From contig JABIVD010000032.1 in NCBI GenBank assembly GCA_018667335.1, forward strand, positions 1-64,000: a stretch of DNA of 64,000 nucleotides. Reading direction: 5' to 3'. The notes beneath the pieces were generated by a model. The model was not told where the DNA came from and did not search any database. It saw only the letters and a list, made by a program, of their open reading frames with translations. Positions within the stretch are counted from its first letter, which is position 1; every line of letters starts with the position of its first letter. Of this stretch, positions 7,581-15,485 are shown piece after piece. The translations under genes were made by a program, and so were the position numbers. This stretch comes from Rhodospirillaceae bacterium (GTDB taxonomy: Bacteria; Pseudomonadota; Alphaproteobacteria; UBA6615).

Positions 7581-8609
7581 CTAGAACGTCTCGTTCCAGT
7601 GGACCATCGGCAGGCCGGCCACCGGTGACGTGAAGTAGGGAAGGTTGGTCGACCGCAGGCTGCCCACATAGACCGTCTTCAGGTCCGGGCCGCCGAAGGT
7701 GACCGAGGCGCACCATTTGGCGATGTCGCCGCCGCATTCGAGCAGCAGATCGGCCGTCACTTCGCTCTTCTGGAATGCCGCGTCGAGCTTGGCGACCTCT
7801 TCAGGACTGGAATCGTCGAAGATGATGTGCAGATCGCCGTCGGGCTTGATGGCGAACAGGCCATCATTCATCACATGGGTGCCCCAGAGGTTGCCGAAGG
7901 CGTCGAATGCGATGCCGTCGATCAGGCGGCCATGGTCGGTGGGGCCATAGATTTCCTTGGGCCCGAGGCTGCCGTCATCGGCGATCTTGTAGCGCGCGAT
8001 ATTCCGACCACAGGTCTGGACCACGTAGAGCCATTCCTCGTTTGCATCGAGTTTGCACTCGTTGGAGAAGTGCACGTCGTCGGCAACGATCCGAACGCCG
8101 ACACCCTCTTCATAGAGCAGGATGCGCCCGTCGATGATGTCGGGGCTGATCGCCTTGGGCCAGTCATGGAGCATCGTCGAGACGGTGATCCAGATGCGAT
8201 TCTTGCTGTCGCGGGCGACGAAATTGACCTTGCCGATTTCCTCCCCGTCGACGGTGTCGAACATGACCTCCGTCTCGCCGGTGCGGGTCATCCGCTCCAG
8301 GCAGTCGGTGCCGAAGTTGGAAATCAGGATGTCTCCGTTGTCGGCAAAGGCGAGGCCGTTCGGCAACGTGCCGTCGATGAATTTCGTGGATTCGTCGCTG
8401 GTCTCCTCAAACGCCCCGGCGTCGTGGGACTGGGTGATGATCTCCTGACTGCCGTCCGGCATGATCCGGACGACGCCGCCGCGGGCATCGGCCGACCAGA
8501 GCGTGCCGTTTTTCTCGGCCAGGATGCATTCGGGCCGCTGCAGACCTTCACCGATGAACTTGAAGTCATCCTTGGTGAGGGTGAAACCGTCGATAGGATT
8601 GTTCGCCAT
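7581..8609 (-). CDS. SMP-30/gluconolactonase/LRE family protein
   Basis: A six-bladed beta-propeller lactonase-type protein of 342 aa. Typical features are 'EGLQRPECILAEKNGTLWSADARGG' (first blade with metal-binding Glu), 'LPNGLAFADNGDILISNFG', 'DDVHFSNECKLDANEEWLYVVQT' (metal-binding Asn/Asp) and 'LIDGIAFDAFGNLWGT'. The family hydrolyses sugar or organic-acid lactones. The gene lies downstream of the BKACE gene on the same strand, separated by a 112-bp spacer with a strong hairpin. A role in opening a lactone intermediate of the local catabolic route is inference. Confidence 0.85.
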   Translation of the reverse strand: MANNPIDGFTLTKDDFKFIGEGLQRPECILAEKNGTLWSADARGGVVRIMPDGSQEIITQSHDAGAFEETSDESTKFIDGTLPNGLAFADNGDILISNFGTDCLERMTRTGETEVMFDTVDGEEIGKVNFVARDSKNRIWITVSTMLHDWPKAISPDIIDGRILLYEEGVGVRIVADDVHFSNECKLDANEEWLYVVQTCGRNIARYKIADDGSLGPKEIYGPTDHGRLIDGIAFDAFGNLWGTHVMNDGLFAIKPDGDLHIIFDDSSPEEVAKLDAAFQKSEVTADLLLECGGDIAKWCASVTFGGPDLKTVYVGSLRSTNLPYFTSPVAGLPMVHWNETF

Positions 8610-8649
8610 TTTTCTCTCCTCCCGGAACCTCCGGGGTATGTGATCGGGT

Positions 8650-8689
8650 GTGCCACGCGGACCCAGGTCCGCGTGGCACTTTGTTTTTT
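8650..8689 (+). terminator. Strong intrinsic terminator pointing rightward between two leftward genes
   Basis: GTGCCACGCGGACC (8650-8663) and GGTCCGCGTGGCAC (8666-8679) are a perfect 14-bp inverted repeat, followed on the plus strand by TTTGTTTTTT (8680-8689). On the minus strand, where the flanking genes lie, no T-tract follows the hairpin. It would therefore stop rightward (antisense) transcription. Confidence 0.8.
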
Positions 8690-8721
8690 ATGATCCGATC
8701 TCGGTGTGTTCCGGGTTGAAC

Positions 8722-9657
8722 CTAGAACTTCACCATGTCGCCGCCCTTGAGATCGAGGATCTCACGGGCTTCGTCCGGCGTCGCAACTTCCAACGACAGG
8801 TCTTCGACGATCCGGCGGATCTTCGCGACCTGCTGGGCGTTGGAATCAGCCAGCTTGCCCTTGCCGATGTAGAGCGAATCTTCCAGGCCGACGCGCACGC
8901 TGCCGCCCAACAAGGCCGACTGGGTGACGAAGTTCATCTGGTGACGGCCCGCGCCCAGCACGGAGAAGACATAGTCGTCGCCGAACAGCTTGTCGGCGGT
9001 CTCCTTCATGTGCATCAGATGCGCAAGGTCGGCGCCGATGCCGCCCATGATGCCGAAGATGAACTGCAGGAAGATCGGTCCCTTCAGGCGGCCCTGATTG
9101 TACCAGTAGGCCGTGTTGTAGAGATGGCTGACGTCGTAGCACTCATGCTCGAACTTCACCCCGCGCTTATCGTGCAGCTCGGTGATGATGTATTCCATCT
9201 GCTTGAACGTGTTGGTGAAGATGAAGTCGTCGGTCATCTCCAGGTACGGCTTCTCCCAGTCGTACTTCCATTTGTCGTAGCGTCCGGCCAGGCCGAAGAT
9301 GCCGAAGTTCATCGAGCCCATGTTGAACGAGGTGACTTCCGGCTCGGCAACGACGGCTGCCGCGATGCGCTCGTCGACGGTCATGCCGAGGCCACCGCCG
9401 GTGGTGATGTTCACGACCGCGTCGGTGTTCTGCTTGATACGGGGCAGGAACTCCATGAACACGTCCGGGTCCGGCGTCGGCTTGCCGTTCTCCGGGTCGC
9501 GGGCATGAAGATGGATGATCGAAGCGCCGGCTTCGGCGGCCTCGATCGAGGCCTGTGCGATCTCGTCCGGCGTGATCGGCAGATTGTCCGACATGGTCGG
9601 TGTGTGGATCGCGCCCGTGATTGCGCACGAAATGATGACTTTGGTTTGTTTCGCCAT
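8722..9657 (-). CDS. BKACE family beta-keto acid cleavage enzyme (3-keto-5-aminohexanoate cleavage-like, DUF849)
   Basis: A 311-aa TIM-barrel enzyme that condenses a beta-keto acid with acetyl-CoA to give acetoacetate and a new acyl-CoA. The N-terminal 'VIISCAITGAIHTP' and the zinc-binding 'SIIHLHARDPENGKPTPD' motif (HLH) are diagnostic, as are 'VNITTGGG' and the C-terminal 'VRVGLEDSLYIGKGKLA'. The specificity of BKACE members varies widely and cannot be set here. It is probably the first gene of a leftward unit with the SMP-30 gene. Candidate operator palindromes lie about 90 bp upstream. Confidence 0.9.
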   Translation of the reverse strand: MAKQTKVIISCAITGAIHTPTMSDNLPITPDEIAQASIEAAEAGASIIHLHARDPENGKPTPDPDVFMEFLPRIKQNTDAVVNITTGGGLGMTVDERIAAAVVAEPEVTSFNMGSMNFGIFGLAGRYDKWKYDWEKPYLEMTDDFIFTNTFKQMEYIITELHDKRGVKFEHECYDVSHLYNTAYWYNQGRLKGPIFLQFIFGIMGGIGADLAHLMHMKETADKLFGDDYVFSVLGAGRHQMNFVTQSALLGGSVRVGLEDSLYIGKGKLADSNAQQVAKIRRIVEDLSLEVATPDEAREILDLKGGDMVKF

Positions 9658-9742
9658 GGATTTCCCCCTGAGGTCGAAGTTCGTATTTTTTTCGTTGGTC
9701 CAATATTGGGTCGCAGGGTCGCCGGCTGTCCAGTCGGAAGCG

Positions 9743-9767
9743 ATGCAATTTGCATGAATTCACATGC
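9743..9767. promoter_or_regulatory. Overlapping palindromes upstream of the BKACE gene, possible operator
   Basis: ATGCAA-T-TTGCAT (9743-9755) is a perfect odd palindrome. It overlaps a second inverted repeat, GCATG-N6-CATGC (9752-9767). The pair lies 86-110 bp upstream of the BKACE start (9657, minus strand) in AT-richer DNA. The rest of the 9658-9860 spacer shows no gene. Confidence 0.35.
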
Positions 9768-9860
9768 TTGAAGCGCTCGCCGAGAGAGGTCGCCAGGACC
9801 AAGCTTTATGGTGGCGCGAGCCTACAAGCGCGTTTCGGCCAAGTCCAGATTGGACGGCAA

Positions 9861-10715
9861 TTATCCCAGTTCGAAGGTCGTAATTCCGAACATGCCGGGA
9901 AAGCGGAGCTGCGGGACAAGGCCGCGATACATGCGTGCGGTCTCGAACACCGGCGCGAGGCCCAGGCGTTCACACATCTCTCTCGATGCGTCATTGGCGA
10001 ATGGCGGGTCAATGAACACGGGCCCGGCACCGGCGTCTGCGTCCGTCACGAGGGCGCCGACCAGGCGTTCGGCTGTCGCCACATCATCGGCGAAGAGGGG
10101 CCCGATCTTGTGCCCCTCCCGGCAAACCCGGATGACGCCGTAGCCGCTGATGGCGTCGTCGGTCATGGCCGCGATTGCGACATGTCCGGGCGTTGTCAGC
10201 CATGCGTTCAGGAAATTCTCGCGCGCGGCGGGGAAAAATTCGCGGTCATAGGCATGGACAGCCGCGAGGTGGTCGGCATCGATGGGCGCGAGGTCGTCGC
10301 GGTCCAGGTTCGTGAGGACGGGAATGCCGCCATAGCGAATATTTCTGTGCGCCCGGGTGAAGCCTGACTTGCGATAGTTCAGCTGCTGATCGATCACGCC
10401 GTCGAGCCCGATCGTCATCCTGGCGGTGCGGTCCGCCATGACGTGCTGCCACAGCGCGTGACCGATGCCCTGACCACGCAGGTCGGGGCGGGTGATGTAG
10501 AAGCCGAGGAAGCTGTAATCCCTTGCATAGCGGACGACCGAGATGCAGGCGGCCATCGCACCGTCCTTACGCACGACCCAGAACCCTTCGGGATCGGCCT
10601 CCCAGAAACAGGCCGCATCGCTCAAGCCGGGGTTCCAGCCTTCGGCGGCCGCCCAGTCAATCATCACATCGAGGTCCGCGCGCTCAGCTTGGCCGAATTC
10701 AATATCGTCCTGCAT
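9861..10715 (-). CDS. GNAT family N-acetyltransferase, two-domain
   Basis: Predicted acetyl-CoA-dependent acyltransferase, 284 aa. The N-terminal GNAT domain (about residues 1-130) has the beta-4 strand 'SFLGFYITRPDLRGQGIG', whose RGQGIG loop binds the CoA pyrophosphate. The C-terminal half matches the YitH/Acetyltransf_18-type second domain ('GYGVIRVCREGHKIGPLFADD', then 'ERLGLAPVFETARMYRG'). The acceptor is unknown. It is on the same strand as the aldolase gene upstream (42-nt gap) and the BKACE gene 203 bp downstream. Confidence 0.8.
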   Translation of the reverse strand: MQDDIEFGQAERADLDVMIDWAAAEGWNPGLSDAACFWEADPEGFWVVRKDGAMAACISVVRYARDYSFLGFYITRPDLRGQGIGHALWQHVMADRTARMTIGLDGVIDQQLNYRKSGFTRAHRNIRYGGIPVLTNLDRDDLAPIDADHLAAVHAYDREFFPAARENFLNAWLTTPGHVAIAAMTDDAISGYGVIRVCREGHKIGPLFADDVATAERLVGALVTDADAGAGPVFIDPPFANDASREMCERLGLAPVFETARMYRGLVPQLRFPGMFGITTFELG

Positions 10716-10757
10716 GATTTTCCTGTGGCTTATTGGGGTTGGTTGGCGGGCGGATCG

Positions 10758-11678
10758 TTATTTGCCCCAACCCAGGGCAATCGGATCGAGTTCGACCGCG
10801 AGGTCAAGCAATGTTGCGCGCACTTCCGGCGCGAGCGGCGCGATCGGGTGACGGCAGAAATCGGACTTGATCACGCCGCCGGCCATCATCACCGCCTTGG
10901 CCGCGCGAAACCCGCACAGCCGGTTCTCGTGGTTGATCAGGGGCAGGACCCGTTCATAGACTTCCTTGGCGGTATCTCTGTCGCCTGAGAGATGTGCGGC
11001 GATCGCCGGGCGGACGAGATCGGGGATCATCGCCGACGTCATGCAGCCCGTCGCGCCTGCGTCGAGATCGGCGAGCAGCGTAATGCCTTCTTCGCCGTCG
11101 AACGGTCCCTCGATCGCGTCACCGCCTGCGGCGATCAGCGCGCGCAGCTTGTTGGCGGCCTGGGCGCACTCGATCTTGAAGCATTTTACGGCCTCGATTT
11201 CACGCGCCACCCGGACGAGAAGGTCGACCGGCAGATCGGTGCCGGACAAGGGGGCGTCCTGGATCATGATGGGCAGCCCGGCCTCGCCGGCGGCGGCGAA
11301 CTGCTCGATGATCTGGTCCGGCGTGCCGCGCAGAAGCGCGCCGTGATAGGGCGGCATCAGCATGATCATCGCCGCACCGAGGTCAGCGGCCTGTTTGGCC
11401 CGGGCGACCACGATTTCCGTGGCGAAGTGGCTTGCGGTGACGATAACAGGGACCCGGCCGTCGACATGTTCGAGGGATAGCCGGGTCAGCTGGTCGCGCT
11501 CATCATCTGACAGCAGAAACTGTTCGGAGAAGTTGGCGAGGATGCAGATGCCGTCGACGCCCTGGTCGATCATGCAATCGAGGACCCGTTTCATGCCTTC
11601 CGGATCAAGCGCACCGGTGTCGGTGAAGGGCGTCGGCGCGACAGGCCAGACGCCGCTGTAGGTGTGAGTGATGCTCAT
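10758..11678 (-). CDS. Dihydrodipicolinate synthase (DapA) family aldolase/lyase
   Basis: A TIM-barrel class I aldolase-family protein of 306 aa from the ATG at 11678; a longer start at 11714 has no family support. It opens with the family signature 'GVWPVAPTPFTDTGALD'. It also shows 'ICILANFSEQFLLSDDER' (in place of the usual G-T-G-E loop), 'MLMPPYH' with the catalytic-relay Tyr, and 'AVKCFKIEC' with the Schiff-base Lys. The altered G-T-G-E loop argues against lysine biosynthesis and for catabolic keto-acid chemistry. It diverges from the amidohydrolase gene across 98 bp. Confidence 0.82.
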   Translation of the reverse strand: MSITHTYSGVWPVAPTPFTDTGALDPEGMKRVLDCMIDQGVDGICILANFSEQFLLSDDERDQLTRLSLEHVDGRVPVIVTASHFATEIVVARAKQAADLGAAMIMLMPPYHGALLRGTPDQIIEQFAAAGEAGLPIMIQDAPLSGTDLPVDLLVRVAREIEAVKCFKIECAQAANKLRALIAAGGDAIEGPFDGEEGITLLADLDAGATGCMTSAMIPDLVRPAIAAHLSGDRDTAKEVYERVLPLINHENRLCGFRAAKAVMMAGGVIKSDFCRHPIAPLAPEVRATLLDLAVELDPIALGWGK

Positions 11679-11776
11679 GGGTGCTTGATAGCAAGCCCGC
11701 GCGGCTATGCCCATGGTTGACAGTGTCTCCGGCAGGGACGTTCAATGTCATCGACGGCAGAACAGGGAACCAGGCC

Positions 11777-13039
11777 ATGGGCGAGACGCTATTTACCAAT
11801 GTTTCCGTGATCGACGGGACGGGGGCAAAACCGTTTGACGGCACCGTCTTGGTCAACGGGAACCAGATCGCGGCTGTTTCGCGCGGCGACGCAATAGATG
11901 CCGGTGATGCACACGTTGTTGATGGCGGTGGCGCGACCCTGATGCCGGGCCTGACGGATGCGCACGCCCATCTGAGCTTCCTTGATTCCGCCACGCTGGG
12001 GGACATCAATTCGCAGTCGGCCGAGCGCCACATCCTCGAAACGGCAAAAAACGCCCGCAAGATGCTGGATCACGGTTTCACCAGCATGTTCAGCGGCAGC
12101 TCCGCGCGCGACAACCTCGAGGTCGCGCTGCGCGACGCCATCAACGCCGGCGACATCCCCGGGCCGCGTCTGAAGGCCGCCACCCGCCAGATGACAGTCA
12201 CCGGCGGGTTCGGCGACATCGGCCAAGACGATGCCTATTCGCTCGTCCTCGACGGGCCGGATGCGTTTCGCGATGCTTGTCGGGCGGCGGCGCGCGCCGG
12301 GGTCGACACCTTCAAGATCGTCCCGTCGGCGCCGGGCTCGGGTCCGGATCCCCTGGCGGAGGATACTGCGATGACTGATGACGAGGTCGCAGCCGTGTGC
12401 GCTGTCGCCCGGCAACGCAACCGCATGGTCGCGGCCCACGCCCGCTCTGCCGAGGCGGTGAAGATGTGCGTACGCAACGGCGTCCAGGTCATTTACCACG
12501 CGACCCTGTCGGACGACGAAGCCAAGGATATGCTCGAAGCCGAGCGGGACCGTGTTTTCGTGGCGCCGGCGATGGGACTGCCCTATGGCCGCCTGACCGA
12601 AGGCGAGAAATACGGCGTCAGTACCGATGATTTCACCCGGGCGCGGGCCGAGAAGGAAATCGAGACCGTCAGCGCGACGATGGCCGACCTGCGCAAGCGG
12701 GGCATCCGGGTGTTGCCGGGCGGGGACTACGGATTCAAGTGGAATCCCCATGGCCGAAACGCCCGCGATCTTCAGATGTTCGTCGAACTGTTCGGGTTTT
12801 CGCCGCTGGAGGCGATCCAGGCGGCGACGCAGGCCGGCGGTGAGTTGATGGGCGAGCCTGGTCGCTTGGGCGTCATTACGCAGGGTGCTTTCGCCGATCT
12901 GCTGCTGGTCGATGGCGATCCTTCGAAGGACATCGCAATCCTGCAGGACCCGGACCGGTTCCTGGCGATCATGAAGGACGGCGCATTTCACAAGGAACCG
13001 GCGGACAATCTGGCGGGACAGCGGGTCGCGGCCGAATAA
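11777..13039 (+). CDS. Amidohydrolase family protein (imidazolonepropionase-like)
   Basis: A metal-dependent hydrolase of 420 aa from the ATG at 11777. Metal ligands are visible as the DAHAHLSF motif (HxH), His in 'RMVAAHARSAEAV' and 'VIYHATLSDDEA', and Asp in LPGGDYGFKWNPHG. The C-terminal 'GAFADLLLVDGDPSKDIAIL' strand returns to the small beta domain, as is usual in this superfamily. The substrate is unknown; the family includes prolidases, imidazolonepropionases and lactonases. It is the first gene of a rightward unit, with the FAH-family gene 43 nt downstream. Confidence 0.85.
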   Translation: MGETLFTNVSVIDGTGAKPFDGTVLVNGNQIAAVSRGDAIDAGDAHVVDGGGATLMPGLTDAHAHLSFLDSATLGDINSQSAERHILETAKNARKMLDHGFTSMFSGSSARDNLEVALRDAINAGDIPGPRLKAATRQMTVTGGFGDIGQDDAYSLVLDGPDAFRDACRAAARAGVDTFKIVPSAPGSGPDPLAEDTAMTDDEVAAVCAVARQRNRMVAAHARSAEAVKMCVRNGVQVIYHATLSDDEAKDMLEAERDRVFVAPAMGLPYGRLTEGEKYGVSTDDFTRARAEKEIETVSATMADLRKRGIRVLPGGDYGFKWNPHGRNARDLQMFVELFGFSPLEAIQAATQAGGELMGEPGRLGVITQGAFADLLLVDGDPSKDIAILQDPDRFLAIMKDGAFHKEPADNLAGQRVAAE

Positions 13040-13082
13040 CAAACGTAGAGGCCGGGAACCACCGGCCGAGGGGGAAGAAACG

Positions 13083-14060
13083 ATGAAACTGGTAACATTC
13101 ACCGCTGGTGGAAGTGCGGCGCGCGTTGGCGCGTTGAGCGAAGACGAAACGCGTGTATTCGATCTCGCGGCGGCTGACAATCAGCCCTATTTCCAGACCA
13201 TGCTGGACCTGATCGAGGCCGGTGATCCGGCTGTGGCCCGGGCGCGTGAAATCGTCGCTGCAGCAGGCGACAACACAGGTGGTGGCGCCGTGTTTGCGTT
13301 CGCGGATGTGGAGCTTCTAACGCCGGTCCCACAGCCACCTCAAATACGTGATTTTTTGTGCTTTGAGAGGCACTTGCTGAATTCTTTTGAGATGTTAAGA
13401 AAGAAGAAGGCGCAGGCTGAGCCCGACCCCGAAGAGGCGCTAAAGCGCTTCGAGGCAGAGGGCGCGTTTGCGGTCCCGCAGATCTGGTACGACCAGCCGC
13501 TTTTCTACAAGCCGAGCCGCCTCGGCGTGATCGGCACCGGCACCGATGTCATCTGGCCGTTCTTCTCGGAAATGCTGGATTACGAGATGGAGTTCGGCTG
13601 CTGGCTGGGCAAGGGCGGCAAGGATGTCGACCCCAAGGATGCGACGGACATGATCTTCGGCTATTCGATCTTCAACGATATCTCGGCGCGCGACACCCAG
13701 GCCCATGAGATGCCGGCCGGCTTCGGGCCCGGCAAGGGCAAGGATTTCGACACCGGCAACATTATCGGCCCCTGCATTGTCACCGCCGACGCGTTCGACC
13801 CCTACGACGCCGAGTTGATCGTGCGGATCAACGGTGAGGAGCGCTCGCGCGGCAATTCGGGCGAGATGTATCACAAGTTCGAGGACTGCATCGCCCACAC
13901 GTCGCGCGCCGAGACCGTGTTCCCGGGTGAGTTCTTCGCCTCGGGGACCGTTGGCTGGGGCTGTGGTCTCGAGCATGACAAATACCTCGAAGACGGCGAT
14001 GTCATCGAACTCGAGGTGACGGGGATCGGCATCCTCAAGAACAAGGTGGTCAAGCAGTAG
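13083..14060 (+). CDS. Fumarylacetoacetate hydrolase family protein
   Basis: A 325-aa FAH-fold hydrolase or decarboxylase. The N-terminal domain (residues 1-75) has the common 'MKLVTFTAGGSAARVGAL' start. The catalytic C-terminal domain has 'LDYEMEFGCWLGK' (metal-binding Glu pair), 'GYSIFNDISARDTQAHE' and 'KDFDTGNIIGPCIVT'. GGGGGA precedes the ATG, after a 6-bp hairpin (GGCCGG / CCGGCC). A stretch at about 13339-13408 encodes conserved residues with AT-rich and rare codons (TTA, AGA, AGG, TCT), unlike the rest of the gene. It probably cleaves a C-C bond of a ring-opened or keto-acid product. Confidence 0.88.
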   Translation: MKLVTFTAGGSAARVGALSEDETRVFDLAAADNQPYFQTMLDLIEAGDPAVARAREIVAAAGDNTGGGAVFAFADVELLTPVPQPPQIRDFLCFERHLLNSFEMLRKKKAQAEPDPEEALKRFEAEGAFAVPQIWYDQPLFYKPSRLGVIGTGTDVIWPFFSEMLDYEMEFGCWLGKGGKDVDPKDATDMIFGYSIFNDISARDTQAHEMPAGFGPGKGKDFDTGNIIGPCIVTADAFDPYDAELIVRINGEERSRGNSGEMYHKFEDCIAHTSRAETVFPGEFFASGTVGWGCGLEHDKYLEDGDVIELEVTGIGILKNKVVKQ

Positions 14061-14100
14061 CGCGAAAGCCCCTGTTGGCGTTTGTGTGCACAGCCATCGA

Positions 14101-14114
14101 TTGACCTACATCAA
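14101..14114. promoter_or_regulatory. FNR/FixK-type box upstream of the acyl-CoA dehydrogenase pair
   Basis: TTGACCTACATCAA fits the TTGA-N6-TCAA core of FNR/FnrL/FixK sites exactly. It lies 88-101 bp upstream of the first acyl-CoA dehydrogenase start (14202), in the only non-coding spacer before that gene. I saw no second such box in the spacers of this window. Confidence 0.55.
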
Positions 14115-14201
14115 CGTTGGCGGTTCCCCACGCCCGGATAGTGCGATGAAGTGGTGTGGTCTGCCCGCCGGGTCGACACAATAAAAAAAACGGGGGACAC
14201 G

Positions 14202-15383
14202 ATGGACGAAATTTTCATTCAGAACGACGACCAACGCGCAATTCTGGATTCGGTGCGGCGCTTTGTGGAAGAAGAAGTCACGCCGCGCGCCGCCGAACTC
14301 GATGCGCAGAAGGATCCTGAGGATGCATTTTCCTGGGAAATCGTCGAGGCAGCGGACGCATTCGGGTTGCGGACCATGACCCTGTCCGAGGAGATGGGCG
14401 GCATGGGTGTCGATTCCACAACCACCGCCATGGTGGTCGAGGAACTCGCCCGTGGCGATCTGGGGATTTCGGTGGTTTTCGCCCAGACTCTGAAGATTGC
14501 GGCGATCATGGAGAAGGCGCTCAACGACGATCAGAAGGCCCGTGCGCTCGTCCCGTTCGTCGAGGATCCGCGCGCCGTCCTGTCCATCTGCATCACCGAG
14601 CCGGACAGCGGTTCGAACGGCGTATTGCCATACTCGGCCCCACTCAAGACAAATGCGAAAAAGGTCGAGGGCGGCTGGGTCGCGAACGGAATGAAGCAAT
14701 TCATTTCGAACTCGAACCGCTCACGCTTTTTCCTCGTTTTCATGCAGACGGATCCATCGAAGCCGATGACAGACGGGGTGTCGTGTTTCCTTTTGGAGCG
14801 CGGCCATCCGGGTTTCACCGTCGGGCGGGTGCACGACAAGATGGGCGAGCGGCTGGCCAACAATTCCGAGCTCATTTTCACCGACTGCTTCATTCCCGAC
14901 GAGAATCTGGTCGGTGAAGTTGATATGGGCTTCAAGACGCTGGGTACCTTCATGCCGTCGAGCAACGCCTATGCCGCGGCCAGCATTCTGGGCGTCGCGG
15001 TGTCCCTGTACGAGAAGTCGCTCGATTGGGCTCAGACCCGCGTGCAGGGCGGCAAGCGCCTGATCGAGCATGACGGGATTAGGGCACAGATCGCAGAAAT
15101 GAAAATGCTCATTGATGCTTCGCGGGCCTATACCCATCTGGCGACGGATTGCGCCGACAATCAGGAGGATGGATGGGATCCGACGCTCGGCGCGCTGCCC
15201 AAGGCGATGGCCTCCTAGGCGGCCTGGAAGATTGCGACCTGGACCCTCGAGATCCACGGCGGCCACGGCTACATGAAGGAAGCCGGCGTTGAGAAGCTCG
15301 TTCGCGACGCGGCCGCATTCCTGCATTCCGACGGCGTTAACCGTACGCTGTTCCTGCGCTCGGCCAACTTCCTGGGCTGGTAG
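14202..15383 (+). pseudogene. Acyl-CoA dehydrogenase, interrupted by an in-frame TAG
   Basis: FAD-dependent acyl-CoA dehydrogenase gene, 393 sense codons if the stop is ignored, exactly the length of its tandem paralogue. Codon 339 (15216-15218) is TAG where the paralogue has CAG (Gln). The same frame then continues for 55 codons with full similarity ('GGHGYMKEAGVEKLVRDAAA') to a TAG at 15383. The truncated 338-aa product lacks the Glu at codon 364 that corresponds to the catalytic base of this family. A single C-to-T change explains it. The rest of the gene shows no other damage, so the loss is recent, or the base is a sequence error. Confidence 0.85.
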
Positions 15384-15398
15384 CCTGTAGATAGCGTT

Positions 15399-15434
15399 CC
15401 ACCGGTCCAATCGAACGGGCCGGTGGAGTTTTTT
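15399..15434 (+). terminator. Intrinsic terminator between the two acyl-CoA dehydrogenase genes
   Basis: CCACCGGTCC (15399-15408) pairs with GGGCCGGTGG (15417-15426), ten pairs with one G-U, loop of 8 nt, then AG and six T (15429-15434). It lies 15 nt after the full-length end of the first gene and 52 nt before the second. Confidence 0.7.
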
Positions 15435-15485
15435 GAACAAGAACGAGGAGAAGGGCCGGTCGGCACCGACTCCCGGGGGGACATG

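Noticed and set aside
11717-11722. TTGACA as a -35 element for the amidohydrolase gene
   Set aside because: No acceptable -10 hexamer lies 16-18 nt downstream, so it was not listed as a promoter.
15216-15218. TAG read as pyrrolysine or another programmed recoding
   Set aside because: No recoding structure or pyrrolysine gene is seen, the paralogue has Gln at this codon, and the site is not in a known recoded family.
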